Positions 36,001-47,479 of a stretch of 64,000 nt of DNA are shown here, one piece after another. Under the pieces are notes generated by a model. That model ran no database searches. It was not told where the DNA came from and saw nothing but the letters and a program-made list of their open reading frames with translations. The DNA is taken from positions 1,869,501 through 1,933,500 of the forward strand of contig JARHVA010000223.1 of the NCBI GenBank assembly GCA_037957365.1. Direction: 5' to 3'. Position 1 is the stretch's first letter. Every line of letters begins with the position of its first letter. The position numbers and the translations under genes were made by a program. Origin of the DNA: Torreya grandis. Taxonomy: Eukaryota > Streptophyta > Pinopsida > Cupressales > Taxaceae.

Positions 36001-36632
36001 GGAGCAAAAGTTGGAGCTAAGGGCACTTGTGTTATGGGGTTGGTAGGCACAAGTTGGATAGGGGCCATCAAGGATGGTTGAGGAGTGGCCACACTTTTTG
36101 ATGGGTAAACAGTTACTCTTGTGTTGATAGGTGCAAGAGTAGGGGGGATAGAGACCAGTAGGTTTTGGAAAGGTGTGGGATTTGGTTGAGTGGTTTGAGG
36201 TTGAGGGAGTACCAGAACCCCCATGGAGGTGGGTTTAGAAGGAGAGGTTACATTTTGAAGGTAAGACATGGTTGGGTTATTGGTGGAGGTGTTGACTTGA
36301 TTGTCTAGAGGTTGAATTATAGGTGTTGTTGATGTGATCCTTGTCTCGACTAAGGAAGTTGGCATCCCATAGATTGGGTTGCCTAGGGAGTCTTGCATTT
36401 GGCTATGCGCAAGATAGTGCTGCAAGGCTTTGACGTTAAGGTCCAAGAATCATGTGAAATCTTGGTCCCCTTTTAGGATAATAGGAGTCTGAGGCGGGGT
36501 TGGGCGAGTAGGAGTTCTTTCAGTCTCTGAGTGGAACTCCATTATAGGGCTAGTTATAGATGGTGAAGGTGGAAGCGGTTGTTGACTAGCATGGTCAAGA
36601 AGAGCCTTGGTTTGACTGCGTGTCAAAACCAT
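33021..36632 (-). pseudogene. gag: Tat Gag with two zinc knuckles
   Basis: The start is chosen at 36,632 because MVLTRSQTKALLD is the usual Tat-type beginning. One frame runs to the protease with scattered stops only. In order: Pro/Thr-rich N-terminus, capsid core (WELPKFSQFQSKEDPQQHLR, LSSTALDWYSSI), Ser/Lys-rich region, a first knuckle FCNYHHVKGHDMRNY at about 34,920-34,875 whose last Cys is Tyr, a long Pro/Ser-rich spacer, and a second knuckle CLYHHTPRHDTETC at about 33,545-33,500. Two such knuckles about 1.4 kb apart are unusual. Stops I checked are TGA or TAG, mostly at Trp positions. A 138-codon plus-strand frame at 33,592-34,008 is a shadow of the Pro-rich part. Confidence 0.8.
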
Positions 36633-37734
36633 TCAAGGCAAGAAAGGGTCAGGTTTCAGAAAACTGTGTTTTTTTAGTCTCAAAAAACTAAAATGAATGT
36701 TTAGACAGCAAGAAAGTTGGATTTTAAGCTTGCTATTTTTGGAAAAAGAAATTGGACAGTGACCGACGTCGGTATAAAAACTGATGTCGGTGAAGAATAC
36801 TGCCGATGTCGGTTAGATAATCGATGTCGGTGGAGAAAAGTTGCTGACGTCGGTTATAGAACCGATGTCGGTTACTGTGTTTTCCAGAAACTCAGAAAAA
36901 AAGTTTTTGGAAATGAAGAAGACATCCTTACCAGCTCAAAAAAATAGATAAAAATAGAAAATATGATGAGGACAGGCAGATCTTAGTGTTAAATCCCTAG
37001 AAATAATTTTATTAGGATCGTGTGGCTTATGCCTTAAAGTGATGTTTGAGGAGGTTGGTTGCTAGAAGGGTCCTAGAATAAGTAGTCTAAAGATGGTTTC
37101 AGGTATGTTTAGGCACTCAAAAGTCTATGTTAAGTTCCGTACATGGCCTGGTGCTAAGGAGCAATCTCCCCTCACTTCACGATTCCAGTGGTTAGCTGGT
37201 CTCGCTTAGCCAAAATATACTTTCCCTATAGATTAGACTCTGCCAGAGAACAGAGTGGGATTTCCCCTTGGTGGTGAAATCCAAGTAGGATCACCGGGAT
37301 GGGTAAGGTATCCACTGGGTGATGAAATCCCAATCGGGCCTTGTCTCAAGTGAGTTTTATGTTTAATTTAGTGCACGTGGTCTGTTTGTGTAACATCAAG
37401 TGATCTACGATTTATTCAATATGCAGTTTATTAATTACTAAGTGTGGACTAAGAAATGCAAGCAAGCAGAAATGGAATGCAATATATATTTAAGCCCCAA
37501 ATCAAAATGTTAAGTTGGAATGAAAACAAATTTGAGAAAGGGTTTGAAGAAAATGATTTTATTGACTAGTTTAGAAGTGCAAGAAAAGAAAGAAAAATTT
37601 CTTTTTATTCCTACTTATGATGTCTTTTAGAAAAGAAGGAAGAGGTGAAGAGGGAGAAACCTAACGCACCTAAATGAAAAAAGAAGGAAAGGAACCCAAG
37701 GAAGGCCCTAAGTGTCCCATCGGGCGTGCCAGAA
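36633..37734 (-). other. 5' leader of the Tat element with PBS
   Basis: Non-coding. Directly inside LTR4 the minus strand reads TTCTGGCACGCCCGATGGGA, where TGGCACGCCC... from about 37,731 down is the presumed primer-binding site (starts with the TGG that pairs with tRNA CCA). A palindrome cluster lies at 36,760-36,873 shortly before gag. Confidence 0.65.
36760..36873. repeat. GACGTC palindrome cluster in the Tat leader
   Basis: Six copies in 114 bases: a perfect ACCGACGTCGGT at 36,762-36,773, then ACTGATGTCGGT, GCCGATGTCGGT, ATCGATGTCGGT, GCTGACGTCGGT and ACCGATGTCGGT. Spacing is close to 20 bases throughout. Confidence 0.9.
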
Positions 37735-39157
37735 TGTTTCTATGCAATTTCGTTTTCACATTCAAAGAGAGAAAATAAGAAACTTAAAGAGATGGTCAAG
37801 GCTTGTATGTACCTGGATGTAGTCTGCGCACCGTAATCCAGACGTTGTGAGAACTCCTCTTTTGTTGTGGAGGATGACACCTGAAAGAGATAGATACTAA
37901 AACATGAAAAATGTTAGTTGATAAGAGGGTGGATTGCCAAGCAAAAGCTTGGTCCTAGAAGCGCTAAGGCTTCTTGGAGGATGACAATCCACTGTTTCAA
38001 ATAGAAGATGATAGAGACAGAAAAGAGAAATGATAAAAGACTTGAAAAGAAAGAACTAAAAGCAAATGTGTACCTGATAAGCTGCAATCTGCTTAACATA
38101 GTTGCTGACATCGGTGATATTAATGGCATCGGTCAGGAAGGTTGTCGATGACAGTTAGACTGCTGACGTCGATAGGGGAAGTGGATGAGGTCGGTCGGGG
38201 CAATGGCCAGGGATGGGTTACAGGTCTAGTTTTTGGTCTGCAGGATGGACTGTGGTCTTGTTTGTGAGTCCAAGGGTCTATGAGGGATTCAGAGGGACTG
38301 CTTGGGGTCTACGGGACTAAGAATGTTGTCTGGGAATGGACTGAATTGGTGACAGAGGCAAAAAGAAGATGAATGGGAGAGAAGGCTTTTCAGCCTCTCC
38401 AAGAAGAACAGGGAAGGTTGGGTCAAGGATGCTTGGGATAGACAGTAGACAGAATGCTAATATATTTGAAATGACACTAAAATGAAAATAGTATAAATAC
38501 TTAGCTGTGATACGAGTTGGCAAAGGTGCAGACGCTGTGTCTCAGTTATCGCTGGTGATGGAGATAACGTGCAATCCCTGTGTAGAATGTCTGATGCAAG
38601 ACCTTAGTGCCTAGAAAGTGCTGCCAAGAATGCTGATCCCTGCAAGAACACCAAGAAGCCCAGAACACTGAAAAGCAAAAGTACAAGAACTTTGTTTTGC
38701 CAGAAGAAGGTTTGAGAGTCGTGATTAGCTCCAGAGATTAACCGATTTTTAATTGGGGTCTGTCAAAGGATTAGAAAATTTGTTTAAGTATAACCGACGT
38801 CGGTGATTCTGCCGGCGTCGGTCGACATTTGACCGACGTCGATGGGTGCAGAATGGGAAAAAGAGCCACCAAGCCCGTTTTTCATCTGCCAAGTGCATTA
38901 TCCATTGGATAATGTCAAAAGGTTGGGCTAAATACGCACGAGAGTTGGTTAGGCGATTAGAGAGAAGTAAGAATAGGTCTTGGGTGAGTCACAGGGTGGG
39001 AAATAGTCCAAGGCGAGGTGTTAGGCGAGGTGTCAAAGGGGAGAATATTAATAATAAATTATTATTTTTAAATTAGTAAGTGCATATTTTAGGAATGAGT
39101 TAAGAATGGACCAAGGGGGAAGGTGACCAAGGGTTAGACACTATTTAGGTGTCTACA
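37735..39157 (-). repeat. Tat LTR copy 4 (5' LTR), 1,423 bp
   Basis: Starts TGTTTCTATGC and ends GTGTCTACA; both termini intact. In element sense the LTR opens with AGACAC-CTAAATA-GTGTCT, a 6-bp hairpin. Palindrome clusters at about 38,100-38,170 and 38,793-38,845, the latter beginning with a perfect ACCGACGTCGGT (38,793-38,804). Confidence 0.92.
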
Positions 39158-39162
39158 ACCAC
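39158..39162. repeat. Target-site duplication of the Tat element, right copy
   Basis: ACCAC, matching GCCAC at 18,714-18,718 in four of five bases. Confidence 0.65.
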
Positions 39163-39476
39163 ATGTGTTAGACCACCTTGTATGGTAATATATTCTCACT
39201 AATATAACTCTAAACATGTCCATCGAATCCCTTAATTATTATTGTATAAATTATATTCTTATTTTTGTATCCAAGATGTGAAATACATTTGATAGTACAC
39301 ATATTCACACTTGAACCATTATCAACTATAATAATTTGTATAAGTTGATGATCAATGTAAGATTTAATGAATAGAGAGTGAAAATCAACATCATCATCTA
39401 CTATCTCATAATATATAAATGTAATAAGTGGTCTATATGGCCTTAAATAAAGATATGTACCAATAATTTCATTCAA
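39158..39476 (-). pseudogene. N-terminal half of the old gypsy protease
   Basis: Minus-strand frame with LIQIIIVDNGSSVNMCTIKC, the D-N-G-S-S catalytic turn of a gypsy protease, and IIKGFDGH further on. It stops being readable at the Tat insertion and resumes at 18,718. The active-site Asp is present. The N-terminal flank (YLYLRPYRPLITFIYYEIVD) is also typical. Confidence 0.7.
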
Positions 39477-39639
39477 ATAATGTTGTTCCTCTAAATGAGT
39501 ATGATAATAAATTGGTGGAGGATGTGCCTTATATATATATAGTTAACTTCCAATTTATCTATTTTTTATTGACCTATATGTTTATGTAAAGGATCAATTA
39601 ATATATAGATTGTTTTATTCACTTGGTTGTGCCTTTTTA

Positions 39640-41010
39640 TGTTTGGTATATGTGCCCACATCAATGATGTTCTCATCTATCAAATCTTGTATCTTTTATC
39701 TCAAACTAATGCATTCATTGGTAGTATGTCTTGGTGTTCTATCAAAATAAAAAATAAAATGTTGATCAAATCATATATCAACCTCTTTAATGGAAAAGAA
39801 TGATATGAGGTGACATTCCAATAAATTTTATAACAACTTATAGTGAGATTTTTTAATGTTAGTAAACTATCTCCTTGGAGGAGAAGATAACACGACATGT
39901 TGAGTAGGTTCTCAAACTACATTCACTATTATCTTTACATCACTTTTATTTTCACTTGGATTCACCTTGTATGGTGTCCTACTCATATTATTTATATTAT
40001 AAGTATAAAATGAGTTGGCTACATATTTTAGCTCATTTATTTCAAAAAAATAACCTTTTTTCCTTAATTATGTGACATAAATTAATGAATTATAGAAACT
40101 TATTGAACATAATATATTAATGTAGAGGTGGAAACAAACTCTATTTGAATATGTCTTGAAATTACTTATCTACCATAGAATTCATCATCTTGGATAACAT
40201 GGTATTATACTGTAAGACATAATCTATGATGGGCTCATTGGATTCTTGTTTGAGTTTTACGATATGAACATATGAATTTTTTTCATTTATGTTAATTGAA
40301 AAATGTGCAAGGAACAAATATATAAAAAATATTAAATGCATGACATAAGTGATATGGTAAATCATAAAACCATCTTAGAACATACTCTTTTAAACCCTTG
40401 GAAAATAACATGGTCAACAACCTATCATTGGACACATAGTCCAAACAGGCAGTATGAAATGCTCTCAAATGTTGATCGAGGCCACCTTGTACATCATATA
40501 ATGCAATATTAGGTTCCATAAAATCATGTGATAAATGATAGGTTTAAATATTTTTAGCTAATGGAGTCTGTAGTAAAGTTTTTGAGTCAATTATATAATT
40601 ATGTTTTGAAACACCTTGTTCTAAATGTAACACCTTAGTCTGTTCAATATTATCTATAAGGTAGTGTACATTAGGAATAGAATGTGTGTTAACTAAAGGT
40701 GGTGTAAAAAGTGAATAGGTAAGTATTGTCATTGTGATATAGTGAAACCATTGGGATGCCCCATAGTATATGTTGGTATAAAAGTCATATTTAGTGATGT
40801 GGTGAAAGGAAAGGAACACATAACAGTAGGTGTCTCAGATGATTGGCATTCATATATTTTATTTATTTCCTCTAAAAAAATTAAAAATTCATCTTTCATA
40901 TCTAAATTCTTTAAAAGATATAATGTTAAGTCTCTTTTGTTAGTATCCTTAAATATATTAATTGTCTCTACCATTGTGTTGTTATCATTGGAACTCAAGG
41001 AATGCTCAAG
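39640..41010 (-). pseudogene. gag: Old gypsy Gag
   Basis: Several overlapping minus-strand pieces. The N-terminus is at about 40,998. The capsid-like part at 40,519-40,292 reads VQGGLDQHLRAFHTACLDYV, related to the EDPQQHLRAFRHACY of the Tat Gag, so the two are distant relatives. Near 39,760-39,650 a frame gives DRTPRHTTNECISL and IQDLIDENIIDVGTY, a knuckle in which the first Cys is lost. Frameshifts and stops are frequent. It precedes the protease half at 39,158-39,476. Confidence 0.6.
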
Positions 41011-41479
41011 GTAAAGAGAACTTATTCAAAATCTATCTAAGAAATATAGAAATAAATTTCTTAGATGGAAAGATATGTAAAATAGAAACCTGAAAGATTT
41101 TTGCTATCAAAGAATTTAGTAAATCTAAAAAACCCTAACTCAATAATTGGAAGAAATAAAAAGAAGGAAAAAAACCTTATCAACATAAATGGTTAGGGTT
41201 TTTAAATATTCAATAATAGATAGGTTTAATAATTTGTTTTATCAAAATTTGGATAAAGAGGTGTTAATCTAATTAAGACAAACTTGACTAAATCAGAATG
41301 TATAAGATATACAATCATCATAATGAACTAATTACAATTTATTATTTTTATAAATATACTAAAAGGGGAATTACTAAGGAATAAATGAATAACTTAACTA
41401 CAACTCAAGTCCATGGGACTATAATAGTGACTGTAAAACTAGTTGTAAGACTATAAAAGGTTGTTATGAATCAGAAACA
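41011..41479. other. Leader of the old gypsy element
   Basis: AT-rich and non-coding. The PBS cannot be placed with certainty; TGGACTTGAG on the minus strand near 41,413 is one option. Confidence 0.4.
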
Positions 41480-42447
41480 AGGCTTTAAGTTATCTTGGGA
41501 TAAGGCCACACTATTTGGACTTTTTTACCCTATGTTACTATACATAGAGTGTGACTTCATACTTTAGGTTTTACCCCTATGTGTAAATTATAATAGGTGT
41601 TCCTTCCCTTATGGGTCCTATGACTATATAAAAATTTCTTCACTTCACTACTTGAGCCATTATTTGCATTATTCTTCACTCAAAGTCCTATCTTAATGAT
41701 AAAAGGGAATAAATATCCTAAATGGGGGAAATGGGAAAGGGTATGGGTTTTTGTTTGACCTCAACACATCATGTGTTAAGCATTGTCTACATACCAATAC
41801 TCTAAAGAGGGATCAAACCCCATGGAGTTATCCCATGCTACTAGTGAAATGTTATATATTTATGTAATCCTAGTATGATTAAGTTCTTTAAAAAATGACT
41901 TGTAAACTTATTTATGTATTCAAACTTACCTCAGGGATTCTTTGTATGTGTAGACTTATAATTGATAAGAATAGGTAATTTCCTCTCAATTTGCATTTAG
42001 ATAATAACTGGTATTTGTAATAATGGAATCCCCCCTCACAAATGGGTATAAAATCTGATTATTATAATTTTTGGGATTTCCTCAAATTTGACTTGTGAAA
42101 TGTGTGGAATGACCCATTGAAATGATTTTGAATTTGATCAATTAGTTTTTAATTAGTAGGAGGATGAAACTAGTATATTTAGACATGAGTATTCTAAAGG
42201 AGTGGTTTCATATGAGAAATAGAGACATCTAAATTAGAAGTATGAATCAATCAAGTAATGAGTTTAGGATACTTGGAATGAGGAATATAAACATTTATTA
42301 TCATATTTGACTAAATATAGAGGGTAATCCACATATTAGTAGAAGAATAATGGTTTGAAACTGTGGAATTGAGCATAGGTTAAGTATATCTAAGGGGTGG
42401 TCATAAGTGCATTTTTTTAGCATTATATGTTAATTTTAGTGTCTATA
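41480..42447 (-). repeat. 5' LTR of the old gypsy element
   Basis: Aligns to 14,885-15,898. The right end reads TGTCTATA on the plus strand (element start TATAGACAC, a mutated TGTAGACAC). The pair encloses 15.9-41.5 kb, of which 20.4 kb is the Tat insertion, leaving about 5.1 kb of internal sequence. The left boundary is approximate. Confidence 0.75.
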
Positions 42448-43906
42448 TTAGTTCTCCCACCTAATGTGATTATGTAATTATGATCTTTATCTATATGGAT
42501 GCATATAATTATCTAGATTTTATACTTGAAAATACTTGCTTTGACTTGTTTTTAGTGTGTTTCACACTTGGCTTGTGATTACTCTAGTGGTATATTTGTA
42601 GTTTGGGAAGAATAGGTCAAATTTTCTCAATGTGTAATAGTATATAGATGTGTTTTAGATAAGTGTTAAGTCTCTTTTGAATGAGATATTATTTTTTTTA
42701 TAGATGAGTCCAATTGATTAATTTCTCAAACCATTAACACACTATGTAAATGGGTTAACCCTAATGAGATGTTTGATTTTTTTTTTTAAATCATTATTGG
42801 GAGAAAGTCAATATTGATTGTTGATATTAATTGAATCTAACAGAACTAACTTGTGTATAGGTAGACCAATATGATATGAGATGTTTATATAGGATATTTA
42901 GGAGGTTTTAAACATAGTGGGGTTATTTTAAGTGTATAATAGCAAAATATAAATATTGACTCATAAGAACCATGCAAGTGTGAGATAATGGTAAATTAAG
43001 ATATTATTTTAAGTGCTCAAGTCATGTGTGGTAAAAGTGTGCCAATTTTGCCATTGTTAAGTACCAAATACAATATTTTAGTTTCTATACAAAGTCTATA
43101 GGTATATATTAGATATAAGAATTCTCAACTAAATGATTATGTTGACCACATTTTTTATTAGATGGGGTAAAATATGATGGTTTTATATGGATATAGTAAC
43201 CATAAGTTTAACATAGTAATACCCACAATAAAACAAAAATCCCAACAAGATATGAATCAAAAGACCTTCAACTAATCTAAATCAAAAATACCAAAAAGAC
43301 AACAAATATTTAGATAGAATTCTAAATAGAAATTGAATGTTCCTCAAAGCTAAAATTCTCCTATGATGCAGATTGTTCTATCTCCTTAATCTTATCCAAT
43401 AAAAATTCTTGATTAATTCTACCCTGGGTACATTTGTAGGGTCCTTCAAGGGGGGTTGTTTGGACTTCCTTTTAGGAATTATGATGGTCCTTTTGAATTT
43501 TAGAGTAGGCTAGGCATCCTTAGTACCCTCTTGTCTTGCCTCAATAGTGATGTTTTTTTGGGAAAGGGGATTTTTTTCTTTACCTTTGTCTATTTCCTTC
43601 TTAATCTTAATTTTTTTCGCTTTAAATTCATTTTAATACTTGATGAGAGAGGCCATGACCCTCCCTATACACTCCAAATTATCCAAAAAAATCTTGATTT
43701 CCCTATTGTGGTCCCTATCCATATCCATTAAGATACAAGTTTCCATCCTCCTAGAGCCATCATCCTCTTTCCAAGATATGGTAGTTGTTCTAGGATTTTT
43801 GCTTGTAGAGGTAGGGTAAAATTCAATCGAGCATTTAAAGAGGAGCTTATCAAATCTATAAATAGGGGGAAATTATTAGGGGAAGATGGGAGTGGGGCAC
43901 CCTTCC
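42448..43906. other. Decayed DNA with a charged minus-strand frame
   Basis: Mostly AT-rich without features. At about 43,760-43,380 the minus strand gives a Lys/Glu-rich, probably helical stretch (FKAKKIKIKKEIDKGKEK) with one stop. It lies just beyond the LINE 3' end and may be another LINE or Gag remnant; I cannot assign it. Confidence 0.35.
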
Positions 43907-44397
43907 TCTTTTTTTTTATGAAATATATCCATATATTAACTTAACATAAATATACAAATAATTAACAAAAAAATAAAGTGGTATGGGAGCACACCATGGC
44001 AATAGGTAGAGCCTAGGAGCAAAGCATCAAAAGAATCACATCTAGGTAGCACTTAGAAGTAAGTCATAATAGAAAACTTTTAAGAAGCTAGATCAAGGCC
44101 TGAAATAGAGGATCCATATCATCCAGATCCCAACCAAAAACTAGCAAGTCATTGCCATCTAGAATAGGCTCCTAACCAATACCTTTAGCCATGTTTGTTT
44201 CATCTTCTACCTAGGTCTAAGTGAGTGAGATAGCCAATGAAAGCCTAGAAACTTGTCTAATATATTAGCACAGCCTCTAGGTGGCACCCACCAAGCATCT
44301 AGGTACAAAGGAGGAGGAGGAGCACCCCAGCCATCCTACCTAATAGGGGAAGGAGGTGACAACTAACATCCTCATTATTGCCTTGGAGGGAAGCACA

Positions 44398-45420
44398 TTA
44401 GTACAAGGTACCATTATGCAAGTGACATGTAGAGTGACTATGATGATGTCCACCATGAGGTAGTTGAGGCACTCTATCATCTAATCTAAGATCCCTGGGT
44501 AGAGAAGGTGGAACTTGAGCCATGGCATAAGGAGCATCTCCCCGGTGAGATAGGAGGTCTTGGAGATACCCAAGCTCCATGGCTACTTTTTTGGATTGGA
44601 CTTGTATCTGTAAAAGAACATTAGAGATAATGGAAGATTTATATAGAGCATAAATATTACAATCAATAAAAACATGATTGAACATAGAATTATTTCTTTC
44701 TTTCCAAATCTAGAAGAGAATCTCCACTCTAAAAGTATGCTAGACTTGAGCTACTTTGGTAGGCATCATGGGCCTGTCCCCTAATAGGATGTGCTACCAA
44801 AGGAAGAATTTAAATTGGAAGGGCCTGAAGAGATCATATATTTAGGACCAAACCCTTTTAGCTTTAGGATAGTACCAAAAGAGATGAGGTAGGGTCTTAA
44901 GATGTCTAAAAAATGGACAAGTAGGCAATTAGACTCTGAGATGAACTAGCCTCCTACCAATAGGTAAGCCTTGGTGCAGTATACACCAAGAAAAATGGGA
45001 AATCTTGGGCTCTGCACAAGCCCCCTAACTAGTTGTAAAGCAAAAGTTCCATGTTTTTATAGATGAATGAAACCCCCAATGATTTTTAAGCTTATCAACC
45101 ATGGACAAATGTGGGGTGAGCCAATTATAGCAAAGTTAAGGAGTGTAATTGTAAAAGGGGGTTTCAACAAACCATTTCCAATCCTTCCACCAGGTCTATT
45201 AGAATTAACCAATATTTTTTGGAGCATGGAGGTAGGGATAGCACTGAGCATTTCTTGATAAGATTCTTGGTTTGCATTGGCTAGCTAAAATTTAGCTTTC
45301 ACATCTTCTTATGGTAGTCAAGAGTGAGATCATCTATAGAATATATCTTGGATAGAGTGGATTCCTCTATAGTATAGCTTAAGGGTGTTGATCCAAGGAA
45401 TTTTAGATAAAATAACCCCA
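44398..45420 (-). pseudogene. LINE C-terminal zinc-binding (zf-RVT) region
   Basis: Minus-strand reading at about 44,985-44,840 gives LHQGLPIGRRLVHL, LPTCPFFRHLKTLPHLFWY and AKRVWS, matching the zf-RVT pattern W-L-GLP-G-R...CPxC...E-HLF-CP-A-VW. Downstream, 44,685-44,398 is open (95 residues) and includes a His-rich tail with no known role. Follows the RT in normal LINE order. Confidence 0.65.
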
Positions 45421-46149
45421 TCTTGAGAAAAGATGGGGGACCACAAACGAGAGTGGGAATTAGCAAAGAGCCCATTGTGAAAACTAGAACCATTCTAGAG
45501 GATCTATGGCTTGATATTCTCCTAAGATCTCTAGATGTTTTTGGCAATGAAGGACCCAGTGATCTAAATGGGAGATTGGATAAAGAGAAAACTAGGGAAG
45601 CTAAGTCCTTTCCAAGCTTTCTTTACCTTATGCAAACTTAAGGAAATATAGTGTCTAATTAACACTTTTTAAGCTTCCAGACCCTCAATGGCCCTCACAA
45701 CCCATTTGGAACATAGGACAAATCCTTATCAAGCTATGTCGATAAGTCCCATCCCTCTAGCTTCATATGGAAGGCAAAAATATTCCCAAGTCACCATGTG
45801 GAAACATTTACCTTGGGGAAAATTGGTCCACATAAAATCTTTGAGAAATTTCTCCAACTTCTAGTAAAATTTTTTATAAGGGATCTAGCTGATGAGTAGT
45901 ACACATGGGTGGATGCAAGAATCTTTCAATAGATTTAAAATTTCCTTGCTAACGAAAGAGACTTAGTCATCCAATAATCTAACTTCTTATAATCTCTATT
46001 AATAACATATTGCCACAATAGAGGTGGTAAAGCATCAAAAGCAAAAGGGATGCCAAGAAATTTAAAAATTTCATCATGTTGGATCCATGTCCAACCATAC
46101 TTAGCTACCCATAGAGGTAGAGGGAGGTATGACTATCTATAGCATCTAG

Positions 46150-47345
46150 ATTTTTGCCATTAGATGTTAGAGCTAGAGGTCAGGTAGAAGATATCAAGAC
46201 ACTAAAGGGCATTTTCCACATTGGCTTCATCTTTAATTATGGTAAGGAATGAATCATCTAAGAAATAGCCATTAAACAATTGCATGTTCTCATGAGGGTT
46301 GACTGCATCGGGCAGGAGGTAAATTCCCTTAACAAGGTTGTAACATTGGGATTTATTAAGAAGGTATCCAAACCCCTTAGTATAAATCATGTAAAGGGTT
46401 GGCACTAAGGGGCACCCTTGGTGAATGGAATATTTTCTCAAAGGTTACTCCATTAATGGAGAGGATAGCTGAGGCATCTATGAAAAGCATTTGAATAGTT
46501 TGAATGAAAATAGGCCCAAATCCTAGAGTGCAAAGCATAGTAAAGATAAAAGGTCATTTAATGTGATCATAAGATTATTCAAATTCAATTTTGATGAATA
46601 GATATTGTTGCTTGGATCATCTAGCCTAATCCATACCTTCCCAGATAGCAATGATATTGTCCAAGATGTAGTAGGTCCTAATGAAGTCAATCTATTCTAG
46701 ATACACAATGAGAGGTAGAAAATTGCATAGTCAGATTACCAATACCTTAGCTATGATTTTATAGGAGACATTGAGGAGGGTGATGGGCCACCAATTTTAG
46801 ATCAACTCTAGGTTTCCTTTCTTTGGTATGAATTTGATATTTCCTTTATTAATATTTTTACGCAATGTGTGTGAGTAAAATGCTTTTTGGTAAACCTTGA
46901 GCAAATCACTACCCACAAGATCCCAAAAGGTTTTATAGAATTTTCAAGGGAAGCCATCAATGTTGGGGGTTTTGTCATTAACCATATGTGTCACTACTTC
47001 ATGTAAATCATCTATAGTGAGTGGCCTATCATAAATCACTTGCTCAGTGGGAGTGAATTTGTAAGGCATAATTGAAAGACATTGGTTAAGGGTAGCTTCT
47101 CATTCAACCAATGGGGCTTGAGCTTGGAACACTTGTTGATAATGTTGTACAAATGCTTGCACTATATTCAATGTTTTTGAGAGTCTATTACCAGCCTCAA
47201 TAATAAATTGAATTTGTTTTTTAAATTTTTTAGCTAATAGCATTTGAAATAATTCTTTAGAATCTTTGTCCCCAATCTTTAGCAAATAAAGCCTAGCTTT
47301 GACTTGGGCTCCCTAGGCATTATAATTATCTACAATAAAGATGTG
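46150..47345 (-). pseudogene. LINE reverse transcriptase
   Basis: Minus-strand motifs in order: DKDSKELFQML near 47,280; KTPNIDGFP and FYKTFWDLVGSDLL near 46,980; NIKFIPKKGNLELI then NWWPITLLNVSYKIIAKVL near 46,800; FIKIEFE-SYDHIK near 46,590; a region in the place of QGCPL, and a 79-residue open frame (46,441-46,202) with IHQGCPLVPTLY and the catalytic-box equivalent YFLDDSFLTI. The family motif is FADD; here the two acidic residues are kept. It would prime reverse transcription on nicked target DNA. Frameshifts and stops throughout. Confidence 0.75.
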
Positions 47346-47479
47346 GTGCTATAAGTAAGCAACTATCACCTATAAGATCTAATTAAAGGGATATTTTTCT
47401 AGAGTTAGGGCCATGTGGCTCAGCTTTGAAGAAGTAACAGAGTAGGAGTGTCTCCAAATTTTGGCAAGCTGGTGGCCAT

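Larger units (their letters stand above)
18719..39157 (-). mobile_element. 20.4-kb Tat-type Ty3/gypsy element with four LTRs
   Basis: A Ty3/gypsy element on the minus strand. From its 5' end: LTR4 (37,735-39,157), PBS, leader, Gag, protease, RT-RNase H, a second RNase H, integrase, a 5-kb 3' region with an antisense PMD gene, a polypurine tract and three tandem LTRs separated by 173-bp spacers. The second RNase H between RT and integrase is the mark of the Tat lineage (Tat, Ogre and Retand types), and extra antisense genes near the 3' LTR are known there. The outer ends carry a 5-bp target duplication with one mismatch. It sits inside the protease gene of an older gypsy element. Premature stops and one frameshift make it non-coding, but it is far better preserved than its host element. 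Confidence 0.85.

Noticed and set aside
42670..42790. Poly-T runs taken as a LINE or MITE tail
   Set aside because: No element body or target duplication beside them.
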